Source: Mucilaginibacter ginsenosidivorans (GTDB lineage Bacteria; Bacteroidota; Bacteroidia; Sphingobacteriales; Sphingobacteriaceae). From it: DNA of 64,000 nucleotides. Position numbers and translations under genes: made by a program. The stretch spans positions 558,001 through 622,000 of the forward strand of contig NZ_CP042436.1 in the NCBI RefSeq assembly GCF_007971025.1. The letters are read 5' to 3'. The stretch's first letter is position 1. The number at the start of each line of letters is the position of its first letter. The notes beneath the pieces were generated by a model. It saw only the letters and a list, made by a program, of their open reading frames with translations. It had not been told where the DNA came from and ran no database searches. Shown here piece by piece: positions 17,923 through 27,927 of this stretch.

Positions 17923-19043
17923 TCAAAAATTTACTAAAATTCTGTTTGCTGTTACTGTCTTTTCAACTGGCTTTCGCCGGTACAGTTAAGGCACAATTGA
18001 CCACGCTCCCGCGCGGAGGCAATAAAAGGGCATCCGTTAGCGAGGGCATTGGCATCACCAACGTCACGATTAATTACAGCCGCCCGGGTGTTAAAAAAAG
18101 GGAGGGCCATATTTGGGGCGAACTTATCCCGGTAGGCTTTACCGAACTTGGCTATGGCGCCAAAAAACCTGCACCCTGGCGCGCCGGGGCAAATGAGAAC
18201 ACGACCATTGAGTTTACAACTGACGTTAAAATAGAGGGCCGCGACCTGCCCGCAGGCAGGTACGGCTTTTTTATTGCTTACGACCCCAATGAATGTGTCC
18301 TGATCTTCTCGAAAAATTCCACCTCCTGGGGCAATTTTTTTTACGACCCTGCTGAAGATGCTTTGCGCGTAAATGTAAAGCCTGTAAAAACCGAAAAAAG
18401 TGTCGAGTATCTGAAATATGAATTTGCCGATCAGACCGCTTCAGGCGCTACCGTGCAATTACAGTGGGAAAAGCTGATGATCCCCTTTAAAATAGATGTG
18501 GATGTTATAAAAACGCAGATAGCATCCTTCAGGAAAGAGCTGCGCGGAGATAAGGCATTACCGGCGTTGTGGCAGGGATGGAATCAGGCCGCGGCATTTT
18601 GCGCGGCCAATAAAACCAACCTCGAAGAAGGTTTAATGTGGGCCGACAGCGCCACAAGTTTTCGCTTCGGTGGAAGCACAAGTTTCACACCCTGGCAAAC
18701 TAAAGCTGCGGTGCTCGACAGCATGGGCCGAAAGGCAGAAGCGGCCGAGATCATGAAAAAAGCTCTCCCTTATGCCGACCAGTTTGAAGCGTACGTTTAT
18801 GCCTCCGGCTTAATGGCTGCAAAACAGACGAAGGAAGCGATCGCGGTATTTAAAATGAACTATCAAAAATTCCCGGATAATCTCTTCACCAACCTGGGTA
18901 TGGCCTGTAGCTATTCGGCAATGGGCGATTATAAAAAAGCACTTGAATACGCGCAAAAGGCTTTACCCCAGGCTAAAGGAGGCAATAAACTGGAGGTAGA
19001 ACGAAATATAAGGGACCTGCAGAACGGCAAAGACATCAATTAA
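17919..19043 (+). CDS. Secreted DUF2911/TPR protein
   Basis: A 374-residue exported protein. Signal peptide 1-26 (LLLLSFQLAFAGTVKAQ), then a DUF2911 domain (about 35-185; INYSRPGVKKREGHIWG, WRAGANENTTIEF, PAGRYGFF) and a C-terminal helical TPR-like region (about 225-370; FTNLGMACSYSAMGDYKKALEYAQKA is split across a typical repeat). DUF2911 is widespread in Bacteroidota and of unknown function. Translationally coupled to the isochorismatase. Confidence 0.9.
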   Translation: MIKNLLKFCLLLLSFQLAFAGTVKAQLTTLPRGGNKRASVSEGIGITNVTINYSRPGVKKREGHIWGELIPVGFTELGYGAKKPAPWRAGANENTTIEFTTDVKIEGRDLPAGRYGFFIAYDPNECVLIFSKNSTSWGNFFYDPAEDALRVNVKPVKTEKSVEYLKYEFADQTASGATVQLQWEKLMIPFKIDVDVIKTQIASFRKELRGDKALPALWQGWNQAAAFCAANKTNLEEGLMWADSATSFRFGGSTSFTPWQTKAAVLDSMGRKAEAAEIMKKALPYADQFEAYVYASGLMAAKQTKEAIAVFKMNYQKFPDNLFTNLGMACSYSAMGDYKKALEYAQKALPQAKGGNKLEVERNIRDLQNGKDIN

Positions 19044-19059
19044 CCAGCAAAGGCAAAAC

Positions 19060-19737
19060 ATGAATAACGCAAAGCAAAAATTGGCAGCCGCCGAGCAAAA
19101 AGCAAAACAATTATTCAACGTGGTAGAGGGTTTGGGGTTAATCGCGCCTGGAAAATCAGAAAAGCAGCTGGCCGGCGAGGTTGTTGAGGTCGCACGTAAC
19201 CATTTCGGGATAGAAAAATTCTGGCATAAAAAGATCGTAAGGGCAGGTGCCAATACACTGCATTCGTATAGCGGGAACCCGCCCGACCGGATAATACAGG
19301 AAGATGACATTGTGATCCTTGATTTTGGGCCGATATTCGAAGGATGGGAAGCGGACCTGGGCAGAACCTATGTTATAGGCCTGGACCCGTTAAAGCTGAA
19401 ATTGAAAAGGGATGTGGAAGCAGCCTGGCACGAAGCCAAAACCTGGTACGATGAACAGAGCAGCCTTACCGGGGCGCAATACTTTAGCTATTTGAACGAA
19501 CTGGCAAAAAAATACGGCTGGGAATACGGCGGAGAGATCGGCGGGCATATTGTCGGGCATTTCCCGCACGAGCAGCTTGGCCCGGACGACCTGGGTTTGG
19601 ACATTCATCCTGATAACCATGCAGACATTTTCCAGGCAGATAAAGACGGGAATGCCCGGCACTGGATACTGGAGATACAATTTGTTGACAGGGTAAACCA
19701 AATCGGCGGCTTCTTTGAGCAATTACTGGCTCAATGA
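19060..19737 (+). CDS. M24-family (pita-bread fold) aminopeptidase-like protein
   Basis: A 225-residue compact member of the methionine-aminopeptidase/prolidase fold. Putative metal ligands are Asp88 (LDFGPIF), Asp99 (EADLGRTY), His163 or His167 (GGHIVGH) and Glu205 (WILEIQFVD). It lacks the N-terminal domain of prolidases. It follows the DUF2911 gene by 16 bp. Substrate unknown. Confidence 0.85.
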   Translation: MNNAKQKLAAAEQKAKQLFNVVEGLGLIAPGKSEKQLAGEVVEVARNHFGIEKFWHKKIVRAGANTLHSYSGNPPDRIIQEDDIVILDFGPIFEGWEADLGRTYVIGLDPLKLKLKRDVEAAWHEAKTWYDEQSSLTGAQYFSYLNELAKKYGWEYGGEIGGHIVGHFPHEQLGPDDLGLDIHPDNHADIFQADKDGNARHWILEIQFVDRVNQIGGFFEQLLAQ

Positions 19738-19746
19738 AACGACGCC

Positions 19747-19783
19747 ATAAAAAATACGCCTGTTTTCCAGGCGTATTTTTTAT
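19747..19783. terminator. Bidirectional terminator between convergent genes
   Basis: A perfect 16-bp stem (19747-19762 with 19768-19783) with a 5-nt loop ends in a run of six T on both strands. It serves the M24 gene on plus and the GH2 gene on minus, whose stop is 14 bp away. Confidence 0.9.
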
Positions 19784-19796
19784 GCAGGCAGCTTTG

Positions 19797-22451
19797 TTAA
19801 TTAGCGGCAAACCCGGCCTGCTTATCCGACTGGCTCGAACCTATGTCAAGGTTCCATGCCGTAGTCAATAAGTAGGGCATGGTTCCTTTAGCATCCTTAT
19901 TAGCATAGCTTACGCGGATGACCCTGCTTTCGCCCGGCGCCAGTTCGATATAATTATCGCTGAAGATCACCGGCAAAATATCATCTCCGCGCTGTCCTTT
20001 TAAAGCCCTTAAATGCACCTGGAAAGCAACCGTTTTACCCGTGTTGGTGATGGTTACCGCATGATAAGTGCTATCGGCCTTTTTATCGGTGTAATAGGAT
20101 ACTTTCAGGCCGGTTTTACCAAGGGACTGCAGGCTTGTATAGTCAGTGTAGGAAGTTTCGGGCGTAGTGTACCATTTGGATTTTTTCCAGTTCAGCACAT
20201 CGCCTTTTTTCGACAACCAGTACCAGTTAATACTGCGGACTGCGCCCTTGTCGTCCGTTAGTTGCAGGCGCAGGAAATAGGTGTCCGAAAAGCCATCGGC
20301 AGCCGGTAGTTTAAAGCACTTTGCTGTACCATCGGCATCAACATCCACTACTGAAGAGTTGATATATTTCTGGCTGCCGTCCAGATCGTAAATGGTCGCC
20401 TCGGCTCTTAACCCGCTGAATTTCGTCAGCAGCGAGTTAATAACATCTACCTCATTGTCGGCATAGGAATACATGACATGCAAGGGTTCCATCGACTTTT
20501 TCATGCCGAAATAAGTTCCGGCCGGATAAAGGTAATAATCATAAGTGTGCCAAATCAACCCTGGCCATGGATTGCTGCCCATCCATTGCACAACGCCTGT
20601 TGCGGTATTGTATTTGTGCAGCCCGTAGCCTTCCATCATGGCGCGGTGCGCCTCGTAGTTTTGCGCCTGCGCCTCGGCAACGTACTGCTTAATGTCTAGC
20701 GGTTTGCCGTAGCGATTTTCCAACGCCTCGTTAAACACTTTTGTGTTCCCGAAAGTCATGGTACCGCAATGGTAGTCCCATGTTTTGCTGTTGTACCACA
20801 ACGAATCCTTCGGAATAAACTTGATCAAACTCTCATACGGCGGTATTGAAGGGCCGGGCGATATTTCAGTCGCAAAACTCCAGGTACCGCCACCAAATTT
20901 GCTGGTGGTATCCGTTTCCCAATAAATTGGAGGAACCCACTCGTAAGGTCCGGCCATTTTAACCCCGCTAAAGCCCGACACTTTTGATTTGCTTTCGTTA
21001 GCCGTGGATATGGTCGGATTGGGCCATTTTAGCGCAGCTTCAATATTGAGGTAGTCGCGTTCAACCGTGGTGTCGCGCGGAGGCATATCGCTGCCGTTAA
21101 GCCATACCATAATACTTGGTTTATTGCGTAACCAGTACATCACGCTGCTGTCCGATTGCATGGCTACTACACGCTTTGCCTTGTCCCAGTTCTCCGGATA
21201 TTGCCACGCACCGCAACACATCCAGCCGGTCATCACCAGCAGCCCGTATTTATCGCATAACGCATAAAAATGATCGTCTTCCAGTTTACCCTCCGAGCGT
21301 ACGATATTCATGTTCATATCGCGGTACAAACGAAGCTCCTGTTCCTGTCTTTCGGGCGACCGCCGCTGGAAAATATCAGGCGACCAGGCCGCACCGCGCA
21401 GCATAATAGGCTTGCCGTTCACAATAAACTCGCGCGATTTATCATCGATCAGTTTCGACGTGATCTGCCTGATCCCAAAATTCTCAGCTATCGTATTGCT
21501 CACCGCGCTGCCGTGTGCAATGGAAAGCTCGATATGATTTAATTCGGGTTTGCCGTACTGCCAGGGCCACCATATTTTAGGGTTGCCGATGTTCAGCTGT
21601 GTAAATTCAGTTGGTGTAAAGGTCACATTGGCTATTTCATTCGGGCCCAGGTGCACTTTTTTCTCGAAGGTGATATCAGCATTGATCTTACCCTTTACAA
21701 CCACATCCTGCGGATTTTTGGAATAGTTGGTAACCAACGCATCAACTGTTAAATGCGCCGTTGCTAGCGACGGCAGGTCGAAGTTGGTTGTTACCAGCGG
21801 ATACTGGATACCCACTTTATCAAAGGTCTTTATTTCGATGTCGTTCACAATACCTCCGTTATAGTCGGGCGGGTAATGTATCCAGTCGGCATAATCTATT
21901 GCCAGGTCGCCGCCTTTGTGCTGCGGGTTTACCGGCCTTTTGATCTCCAGGGCAAGCACATTGCTGCCTGCCGCTTTGATGTTTTTGGTAACATCCAGTT
22001 CGATGACACGGAACGGCCCCATGGTTTGGGTCGAATCGGCGATCTTTGTACCATTGAGCCACACATTGGCCTTGTAATTGATACCGTGCAGTTTCAATAT
22101 CACCGCCTTCCCTTTTTCAGAAAGGGGCATCACAAAAGTCTTGCGGAACCACCAGGGTTTATCAAGCGCCGGGTCCTTCAGTTTTTCAAAATTCATCCCC
22201 ATGAAGGGGTCGAAATCATATACCTTATTGGCAAGCAGTCCTGCTATAATGGTCGTAGGCACGCTCACCTTATACCAACCTTTCGGCACAAATTTAGCCT
22301 GTGATATAGCGCTGCCGGGACTTGCATCTTTAGTAACCGACTGCATTTGCCAGCCGTCTTTCAATATCATCCAGTAGCTCTCGGTTGTTTGGGCGAATGA
22401 TTGGTAAATGAATAGTGATGACAACATTATCATCAAACTGAACCTTTTCAT
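19797..22451 (-). CDS. GH2 exo-beta-D-glucosaminidase/mannosidase-like glycosidase
   Basis: An exported 884-residue GH2 enzyme: signal peptide 1-20, sugar-binding jelly roll (about 60-210), immunoglobulin-like domain (about 215-330), TIM barrel (about 335-640) and C-terminal beta domains. Instead of the usual NE acid/base pair it has WLNGSDMPP with Asp455; the likely nucleophile is Glu529 in FATEISPGPSIP. This Ser-Asp plus GPxIP combination is the hallmark of the CsxA-like exo-beta-D-glucosaminidase branch, so chitosan-derived glucosamine or a related sugar is a better guess than beta-mannoside. Third gene of a transporter-ROK kinase-GH2 operon. Confidence 0.87.
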   Translation of the reverse strand: MKRFSLMIMLSSLFIYQSFAQTTESYWMILKDGWQMQSVTKDASPGSAISQAKFVPKGWYKVSVPTTIIAGLLANKVYDFDPFMGMNFEKLKDPALDKPWWFRKTFVMPLSEKGKAVILKLHGINYKANVWLNGTKIADSTQTMGPFRVIELDVTKNIKAAGSNVLALEIKRPVNPQHKGGDLAIDYADWIHYPPDYNGGIVNDIEIKTFDKVGIQYPLVTTNFDLPSLATAHLTVDALVTNYSKNPQDVVVKGKINADITFEKKVHLGPNEIANVTFTPTEFTQLNIGNPKIWWPWQYGKPELNHIELSIAHGSAVSNTIAENFGIRQITSKLIDDKSREFIVNGKPIMLRGAAWSPDIFQRRSPERQEQELRLYRDMNMNIVRSEGKLEDDHFYALCDKYGLLVMTGWMCCGAWQYPENWDKAKRVVAMQSDSSVMYWLRNKPSIMVWLNGSDMPPRDTTVERDYLNIEAALKWPNPTISTANESKSKVSGFSGVKMAGPYEWVPPIYWETDTTSKFGGGTWSFATEISPGPSIPPYESLIKFIPKDSLWYNSKTWDYHCGTMTFGNTKVFNEALENRYGKPLDIKQYVAEAQAQNYEAHRAMMEGYGLHKYNTATGVVQWMGSNPWPGLIWHTYDYYLYPAGTYFGMKKSMEPLHVMYSYADNEVDVINSLLTKFSGLRAEATIYDLDGSQKYINSSVVDVDADGTAKCFKLPAADGFSDTYFLRLQLTDDKGAVRSINWYWLSKKGDVLNWKKSKWYTTPETSYTDYTSLQSLGKTGLKVSYYTDKKADSTYHAVTITNTGKTVAFQVHLRALKGQRGDDILPVIFSDNYIELAPGESRVIRVSYANKDAKGTMPYLLTTAWNLDIGSSQSDKQAGFAAN

Positions 22452-22480
22452 ATGTTGATTTTAATAGCTTACTTTCTCAT

Positions 22481-23326
22481 TTATTGCGCATCGTAATACA
22501 ATGCCGCCGCGCCTAATATGCCGCTGTTTTGTAGTTCCGATGCTTCCACACGTATCCGTTCTGCCGATTTAGTATAAACGCACGTCCTGATCTCGTCCCA
22601 CATCGTCTTTTGAAAATAATCGAAGGCCAGCCGCACCGATCCGCCCAGTATGATCAGCTGCGGGTCGAGCGCATAGATCACCATTTTTACAGCATGACCG
22701 ATATGCGTGCCCAGTTCAGCGTACAGTTCCAGGGCACGCTTATCGCCTTTTTGGGCATCGGCAAACACTTGTGTCCCGTCTAACCCATATACATTCTGAA
22801 AAAAAGAGCCGCTGGCATAATATTCAAGAATGTTATCCTTGTAATCCAGCAACCCAAACTCCCCCGCGCCGCAATTGTAACCGGCAAACAGTTTTTTATT
22901 GATAATAACCCCTGCGCCCAGGCCCGTGCCAAGCGTCAGCCCGATCATGGAATCCACCCCGCCGCCTTTGCCTAAATGGTATTCGCCCACGGCAAAACAG
23001 TTGGCATCGTTATTTACAAAAACCGGTACATGATAACGGGCCTCCATGTGCTTTTTCAAAGGCACCTCAACCCACGACGGGATGTACAATACATCGTAAA
23101 CAATGCCCTGTTCAACGTCAACCACGCTGGGCACGCCAATGCCAATAGCCGCAATATCATCCGCCATCAGTTGGTCAACCACCTGGTAAATATCATTCAG
23201 CACATCATCAACCGAGCCTTCGCTATGTATCCGGGCCGAAATAATAGCTGATAATTTGTCGCCGGTTACCACCGCGCCACGAACGTTTGTTGCTCCCAGG
23301 TCGACCCCAATAACTTTAGTACTCAT
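22481..23326 (-). CDS. ROK-family sugar kinase
   Basis: A 281-residue sugar kinase with phosphate motif DLGATNVRGA near the N-terminus, catalytic Asp in VNNDANCFAVGE, and GLTLGTGLGAGVI. The zinc-binding CxCGxxGC motif of classical ROK proteins is absent (CGAGEFGLLDYKDN instead), as in a set of Bacteroidota glucokinase-like members. It lacks the HTH of ROK repressors. Its start shares one base with the transporter stop (TAATG). It probably phosphorylates the sugar released by the downstream GH2 enzyme. Confidence 0.9.
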   Translation of the reverse strand: MSTKVIGVDLGATNVRGAVVTGDKLSAIISARIHSEGSVDDVLNDIYQVVDQLMADDIAAIGIGVPSVVDVEQGIVYDVLYIPSWVEVPLKKHMEARYHVPVFVNNDANCFAVGEYHLGKGGGVDSMIGLTLGTGLGAGVIINKKLFAGYNCGAGEFGLLDYKDNILEYYASGSFFQNVYGLDGTQVFADAQKGDKRALELYAELGTHIGHAVKMVIYALDPQLIILGGSVRLAFDYFQKTMWDEIRTCVYTKSAERIRVEASELQNSGILGAAALYYDAQ

Positions 23327-24576
23327 TATGCTTTATCCTTTTTATCAAACACCGTTTGATTAGTGATCAGTGGTTTGGCCCAGAAACCGATGCTCAGCAT
23401 ATAGCCAAAAGTTATATACAGGAACATCATGCCTGCCCGCAAACCCACCAGGTTGCCCAGCCCGCCTATCAATATCTGCACTACAGCACCACCGATGATA
23501 CCGGTAACCAGTATCCCCGCGAAAGACCCGTGATCTTTATCAACCGAACTAAGCGCCAGCGAAAATATGATAGGGTACATTACCGACATGAAAAAACCGA
23601 TAGCAGGAAAGGCATATAATGAAATTTTAGCGCTTCCGAATAAGGCAAACGAAAGCAAAATGATTGCCGGTATGGTAAACAGGACCAACAGTTTACGGCT
23701 ATCGATGAGTTTGAGCAGAATGAGGCCTAAAATACCGCCAATCATCATCAGGCCCCAAAAATAAGCCACTGCGTCCGCGCCTTTGGTTTGCGGGTCGATC
23801 TGGTGGTAGCGGTGCAGAAACTCCGACATCCAGTACGATACCCCCTGTTCGGTACCAACATAACAGAACAAAGCGATGAAATAAGCGATAACCACCGGCT
23901 TTTTGAACAGGTCGACATGGGTTTTCCATGGGCCGGCCTTTTCATCGCTTTGCAATTCAACCTTGGGAAACCTCGAGACCAGTATGATCACGAACATCAA
24001 CAGGCTGATAATAGTGAACAACCAATACAGTGATATCCATGGCATACCGGCAGGCACCATCGGCTGCAACACCGATACAATGCCCCCGCTTTTGTGCTGC
24101 AGGTTCAGCACCATATAAGAGTAAACCAGCGGACTAATAAAAGACGCCCCCCCAAATATCAATTGCGCCAGTACAGAGGTGAAAGCATAATTTTCCGCTC
24201 CTCCTGCAACACGTAATAAAGGGTTAATAACTACCTGCAGCATGGCCATACCGCAGCCTATAAGAAAAAGGGATAATATCGTTGTCAGGTAATTGGGCTG
24301 GGCCGCCAGAAGCAATGAACCTACGAACGCGACGATAAATGCCGCAACCATTATTTTCTTCTCGTTATATTTTTGCACCAGCATGCTCGTCGGGATAGAC
24401 ATAACGCCGTATGCAATGAAAAAAGCAAATGGCAATACCCCGGCCAGCAGATCGCTTAATTTGAAGTCCTTTATGAATTCAGGCGAGAGCGGCCCGATCA
24501 CGTTGGTCATGAACGATATCACAAAAAACGTAAGCAGGATCAATGCTACGATATAGTAATTGGGTTTGCTCTTCAT
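23326..24576 (-). CDS. FHS-family sugar:proton symporter (MFS)
   Basis: A 416-residue inner-membrane protein with 12 predicted helices. The N-terminal FFVISFMTNVIGPLSPEF and the GMAMLQVVINPLLR segment place it in the fucose-glucose/galactose (FHS) branch of the MFS. The adjacent ROK kinase suggests a hexose or hexosamine substrate. First gene of the operon. Confidence 0.9.
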   Translation of the reverse strand: MKSKPNYYIVALILLTFFVISFMTNVIGPLSPEFIKDFKLSDLLAGVLPFAFFIAYGVMSIPTSMLVQKYNEKKIMVAAFIVAFVGSLLLAAQPNYLTTILSLFLIGCGMAMLQVVINPLLRVAGGAENYAFTSVLAQLIFGGASFISPLVYSYMVLNLQHKSGGIVSVLQPMVPAGMPWISLYWLFTIISLLMFVIILVSRFPKVELQSDEKAGPWKTHVDLFKKPVVIAYFIALFCYVGTEQGVSYWMSEFLHRYHQIDPQTKGADAVAYFWGLMMIGGILGLILLKLIDSRKLLVLFTIPAIILLSFALFGSAKISLYAFPAIGFFMSVMYPIIFSLALSSVDKDHGSFAGILVTGIIGGAVVQILIGGLGNLVGLRAGMMFLYITFGYMLSIGFWAKPLITNQTVFDKKDKA

Positions 24577-24722
24577 GAAGTTTAATTTAGGCGTTGGAAC
24601 GGCTAACTAATATCGCTAAAAATATTGCATATCCTAACTTTTTGAAAAATTTTAAAAAGTAACAATATTGTGGCGATATCAATTAGGTTTAGTATTATTG
24701 ATAAACCAACCCACAATTACTG

Positions 24723-25700
24723 ATGCCTGAAATTTATGAAGAGTTACATGCTGCGGGGTTGCTGAGCGATGAATCGTTCGCCAAAGTAAGTGCTGACAGG
24801 GAAAAGCCGCTGTTTTCCGTGCATTGGGAACTGAAGTCCGTCCTCTACCTGGGTGTGTTACTGCTCACCGGTGGTCTTGGGTTGCTGATCTACGAAAACA
24901 TTGATACCATCGGGCACCAGTTTGTGCTGATGCTGATAGCACTCATCTGTACGGGATGTTTTGCTTACTGCTTTAAAACCAAACTGCCTTTCAGTGCCGG
25001 GCAGGTGAAATCGCCTAATACCGCATTTGATTACATATTGCTGCTGGCCTGCACCAGTTTCCTAATCTTTGTAGGATACCTGCAATTTGAATATAAAGTA
25101 TTCGGGCTGAATTACGGGCTGGCAACTTTGATACCCATGTTGGTGCTGTTCTTTACCGCTTATTATTTTGACCATTTGGGTATACTTAACATTGCCATTG
25201 CCAACCTTGCTGTATGGATGGGTGTATCGGTAACACCAAAACAACTGCTTCTTAACAGCGATTTTGACAGCGAAACTATCATTTTCACCTACCTTATGCT
25301 GGGGATGCTATTGGTTGCTGCCGCATATGCCACGCAATATTTCAATTTCAAAAAGCATTTTAAATTCAGCTATCTGCATTATGGGGTGCACGTTGGTTTC
25401 ATTATCATGCTGGCTGGTTATTTCCATTATTACCAGTCGGCTATTTCGTTCGCGTGGATGCTGGGCCTGTTTTGCTTTGCATTTTTTATCTATCAGGACG
25501 CGTTTAAACACAGATCGTTTTACTTTATTCTGCTGACCGTGCTCTATAGTTATATCGCCGTAAGCAGCCTTGTAGTTCGTGTACTTATACAAACAGCCGA
25601 CCTGGGTGCTATGTCGCTTTTGTCGCTATATTTTATCGGCTCGGGCATCGGCCTGATATTCCTGCTTATAAATCTCAACAGAAAAATCAAAACAGCATGA
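24723..25700 (+). CDS. DUF2157-like polytopic membrane protein
   Basis: A 325-residue protein with a short cytoplasmic N-terminus (MPEIYEELHAAGLLSDESF, typical of DUF2157) followed by nine or ten membrane helices. No catalytic motif. It overlaps the next gene by 4 bp (ATGA), and the two N-termini are related in layout, so they may form a heteromeric membrane complex. Function unknown. Confidence 0.8.
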   Translation: MPEIYEELHAAGLLSDESFAKVSADREKPLFSVHWELKSVLYLGVLLLTGGLGLLIYENIDTIGHQFVLMLIALICTGCFAYCFKTKLPFSAGQVKSPNTAFDYILLLACTSFLIFVGYLQFEYKVFGLNYGLATLIPMLVLFFTAYYFDHLGILNIAIANLAVWMGVSVTPKQLLLNSDFDSETIIFTYLMLGMLLVAAAYATQYFNFKKHFKFSYLHYGVHVGFIIMLAGYFHYYQSAISFAWMLGLFCFAFFIYQDAFKHRSFYFILLTVLYSYIAVSSLVVRVLIQTADLGAMSLLSLYFIGSGIGLIFLLINLNRKIKTA

Positions 25701-26860
25701 TAGCCTATAACACAAAATGGCTGGCCAACCTGCGGCTGAAAGACATGCTGAAAAAAGATGAGGCAGCCGGCCGTATTACAGAGGGCGAATTAAAAGCTAT
25801 CATGGAGCAGTATCCGGCAGGCTTTTACACGCCGGGTGCACTTGCACGTGCTGGTTTTTTTATTATCACCTGCGTTGTGGTGCTGTTTGCGTATGGACTG
25901 ATCTCCTTAATGGCCGCCAGTGCAGATATCTTTGATAGCCCGGCTTTCCCGATCTTCTTAGGGATGGTGAGTTATGTCGGCCTCGAGCTTATGGTATATG
26001 TCAAACATCATTATCGTTCGGGTGTTGATGATGCGCTACTATTTTTATCAGCCTGCATGATTTTAGCAGGGCTTTTTATGGCGTTCTCAGGCTTTGGCGA
26101 CCGCGCCAATTATGCAACCCTTTGCGGAATTGCATTCTTAATGTTCCTTATTCTAAGTCTGCGGTTTATTGATATTTTGATGGCTGCCGCATGCTCCTTT
26201 TGCCTTTTTGCCTTTATCTTTTTTACCTGGACCAGTTTGATTGCATCGGGCTTAACAACCGCACCTTTCATCATGATGCTCGTCGCCGGCGGCGGATATT
26301 GGCTTAGTTATACAAGCATGTCAAAATTTGTTGATCATGAAAACTGTTTTACAGTAGCACAAATAGTTTGCCTGGTAACGCTGTATGCTGCCGGCAATTA
26401 CTATATCATAAAAACTTTAAGCGATAATCTGCACGGCCAACCATTCAATGTTCCGTTTGGCACTTTCTTTTGGGCATGGACCATCGGGATTCCGCTGGTG
26501 TATATTGGTTTCGGGATCAGGAAAAAGAATATTATCCTGCTTCGTACCGGCTTGTTAATGATCGTTCCCGCTGTACTTACGTTCCGCAATTATTATCACA
26601 TCCTGCCTACCGATATTATGCTTACCATAGCCGGGGCAGTGTTACTCGGCCTGGCATACGGCATCATCCGCTACCTTAAAACGCCCAGACACGGGTTTAC
26701 TTATGCTGCACCTGAAGATGAACACATGGCGGATCGCCTCAAAGTTGAATCGCTGCTGGTTGCGGAAAGCTTTTCAAGTCATACACCGGCCCCGGCCGAC
26801 AACAGCGTAAAATTCGGCGGAGGCGATTTTGGCGGAGGTGGTTCGAGCGGCAATTTTTAG
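25697..26860 (+). CDS. Polytopic membrane protein with glycine-rich C-terminus
   Basis: A 387-residue protein with a soluble N-terminus (about 50 residues, RITEGELKAIMEQYPAGFY), about ten membrane helices and a cytosolic tail ending in FGGGDFGGGGSSGNF. That glycine-rich tail resembles the ends of TPM/YgcG-type and DUF2207-type membrane proteins. Translationally coupled to the preceding DUF2157-like gene. Function unknown. Confidence 0.8.
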   Translation: MIAYNTKWLANLRLKDMLKKDEAAGRITEGELKAIMEQYPAGFYTPGALARAGFFIITCVVVLFAYGLISLMAASADIFDSPAFPIFLGMVSYVGLELMVYVKHHYRSGVDDALLFLSACMILAGLFMAFSGFGDRANYATLCGIAFLMFLILSLRFIDILMAAACSFCLFAFIFFTWTSLIASGLTTAPFIMMLVAGGGYWLSYTSMSKFVDHENCFTVAQIVCLVTLYAAGNYYIIKTLSDNLHGQPFNVPFGTFFWAWTIGIPLVYIGFGIRKKNIILLRTGLLMIVPAVLTFRNYYHILPTDIMLTIAGAVLLGLAYGIIRYLKTPRHGFTYAAPEDEHMADRLKVESLLVAESFSSHTPAPADNSVKFGGGDFGGGGSSGNF

Positions 26861-26874
26861 CGCCGGATAATCCA

Positions 26875-27867
26875 TTATTTTAAGGTATCCGTTACCTCAT
26901 ACCTGTCAACCGATTCATACGAATTCGGGTGTTTGTTAAATACGCTGTAAAAGATATATTTTTTGTCCTTATCGACTCCGGGCACGATGGTCCCTATGAC
27001 TTTCCTAACCGCTTCATTTTCTTTTTTTATCCCGGCCGCATCGCTCAATTTCACTTTTGAATAATAATAGATCATTGGGAACACCCCTTCCGGCGTGGTT
27101 TGCGTAGCTATCTCGAATATTTTTGGCTGTGTCGGTACCTGTTTAATTACAAGTGGAAGGCGGTATTTTTCGTTGGCTTCGTTCAGCAGGCCGGTGTAGA
27201 ATTTGTTCCCGGCGGCCACATCGGGATTGATCCAGCCCTGGAAAGGTTCCGAACAATCATGCGAAAGCTCCATCAGGTTAAGCGCGTCGACCAAATAGTG
27301 TTTCGCATATTTATCTTTCGCCAGTTCGTAAAGTTCAGGAGACGTTTTTCCATTTTTTGTGTACGGGTTTATATCCATTAATACCACTTTCCATCCATAG
27401 CTCAGCTTGCAGTAAATAGCAGATACCATCCATTGGTTGGGGATCGATTTTTGGCCGAATAGCGCCAGGTACATCTCCGGCGTTTCGGCGTCAATTACCA
27501 GGTCGTGGTCATTGATATTTCTGCCAGTCACTTTAATGGTATCATTCCCCTTTCTTTTATTCACCAGGTAATATTCATCCATCAGGGTGTAGGCTCCTTC
27601 TTTAATGTGATTGCTGATGGTTTCCACCTGTTTCAGGGTATAATGCCTTTCTATCATGTCCTGTGAGAAGATAAGCGACAAACTTTTGGCGTCGTTTGCT
27701 TTAAGGCCGTCAAACAGCTGGGTGTTCAATTCATGCAGATCCGCTCTTTTTCCTGCCGGTATCTGGTCGTTGGCATATACTCCCGGTTTGGGCGACGAGC
27801 AGCTCAGAGCAATAAATAAAGTGAAGAGTACGGATACAAAAGGGGTAATAATTTTTCTAAGGTTCAT
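26875..27867 (-). CDS. Hypothetical lipoprotein
   Basis: A 330-residue lipoprotein: the signal sequence ends in the lipobox LSCS with Cys23 as acylation site. The mature domain contains a segment resembling an NTF2-like fold (LHELNTQLFDGLKANDAKSL). No family recognised with confidence. It lies downstream of the phospholipase C gene on the same strand, separated by a strong inverted repeat. Confidence 0.75.
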   Translation of the reverse strand: MNLRKIITPFVSVLFTLFIALSCSSPKPGVYANDQIPAGKRADLHELNTQLFDGLKANDAKSLSLIFSQDMIERHYTLKQVETISNHIKEGAYTLMDEYYLVNKRKGNDTIKVTGRNINDHDLVIDAETPEMYLALFGQKSIPNQWMVSAIYCKLSYGWKVVLMDINPYTKNGKTSPELYELAKDKYAKHYLVDALNLMELSHDCSEPFQGWINPDVAAGNKFYTGLLNEANEKYRLPLVIKQVPTQPKIFEIATQTTPEGVFPMIYYYSKVKLSDAAGIKKENEAVRKVIGTIVPGVDKDKKYIFYSVFNKHPNSYESVDRYEVTDTLK

Positions 27868-27927
27868 TGTGAAAGGTTGGTATACGAATTAGTTTACGAT
27901 AATAAGGCTTTTACCCAATTAGTACAA

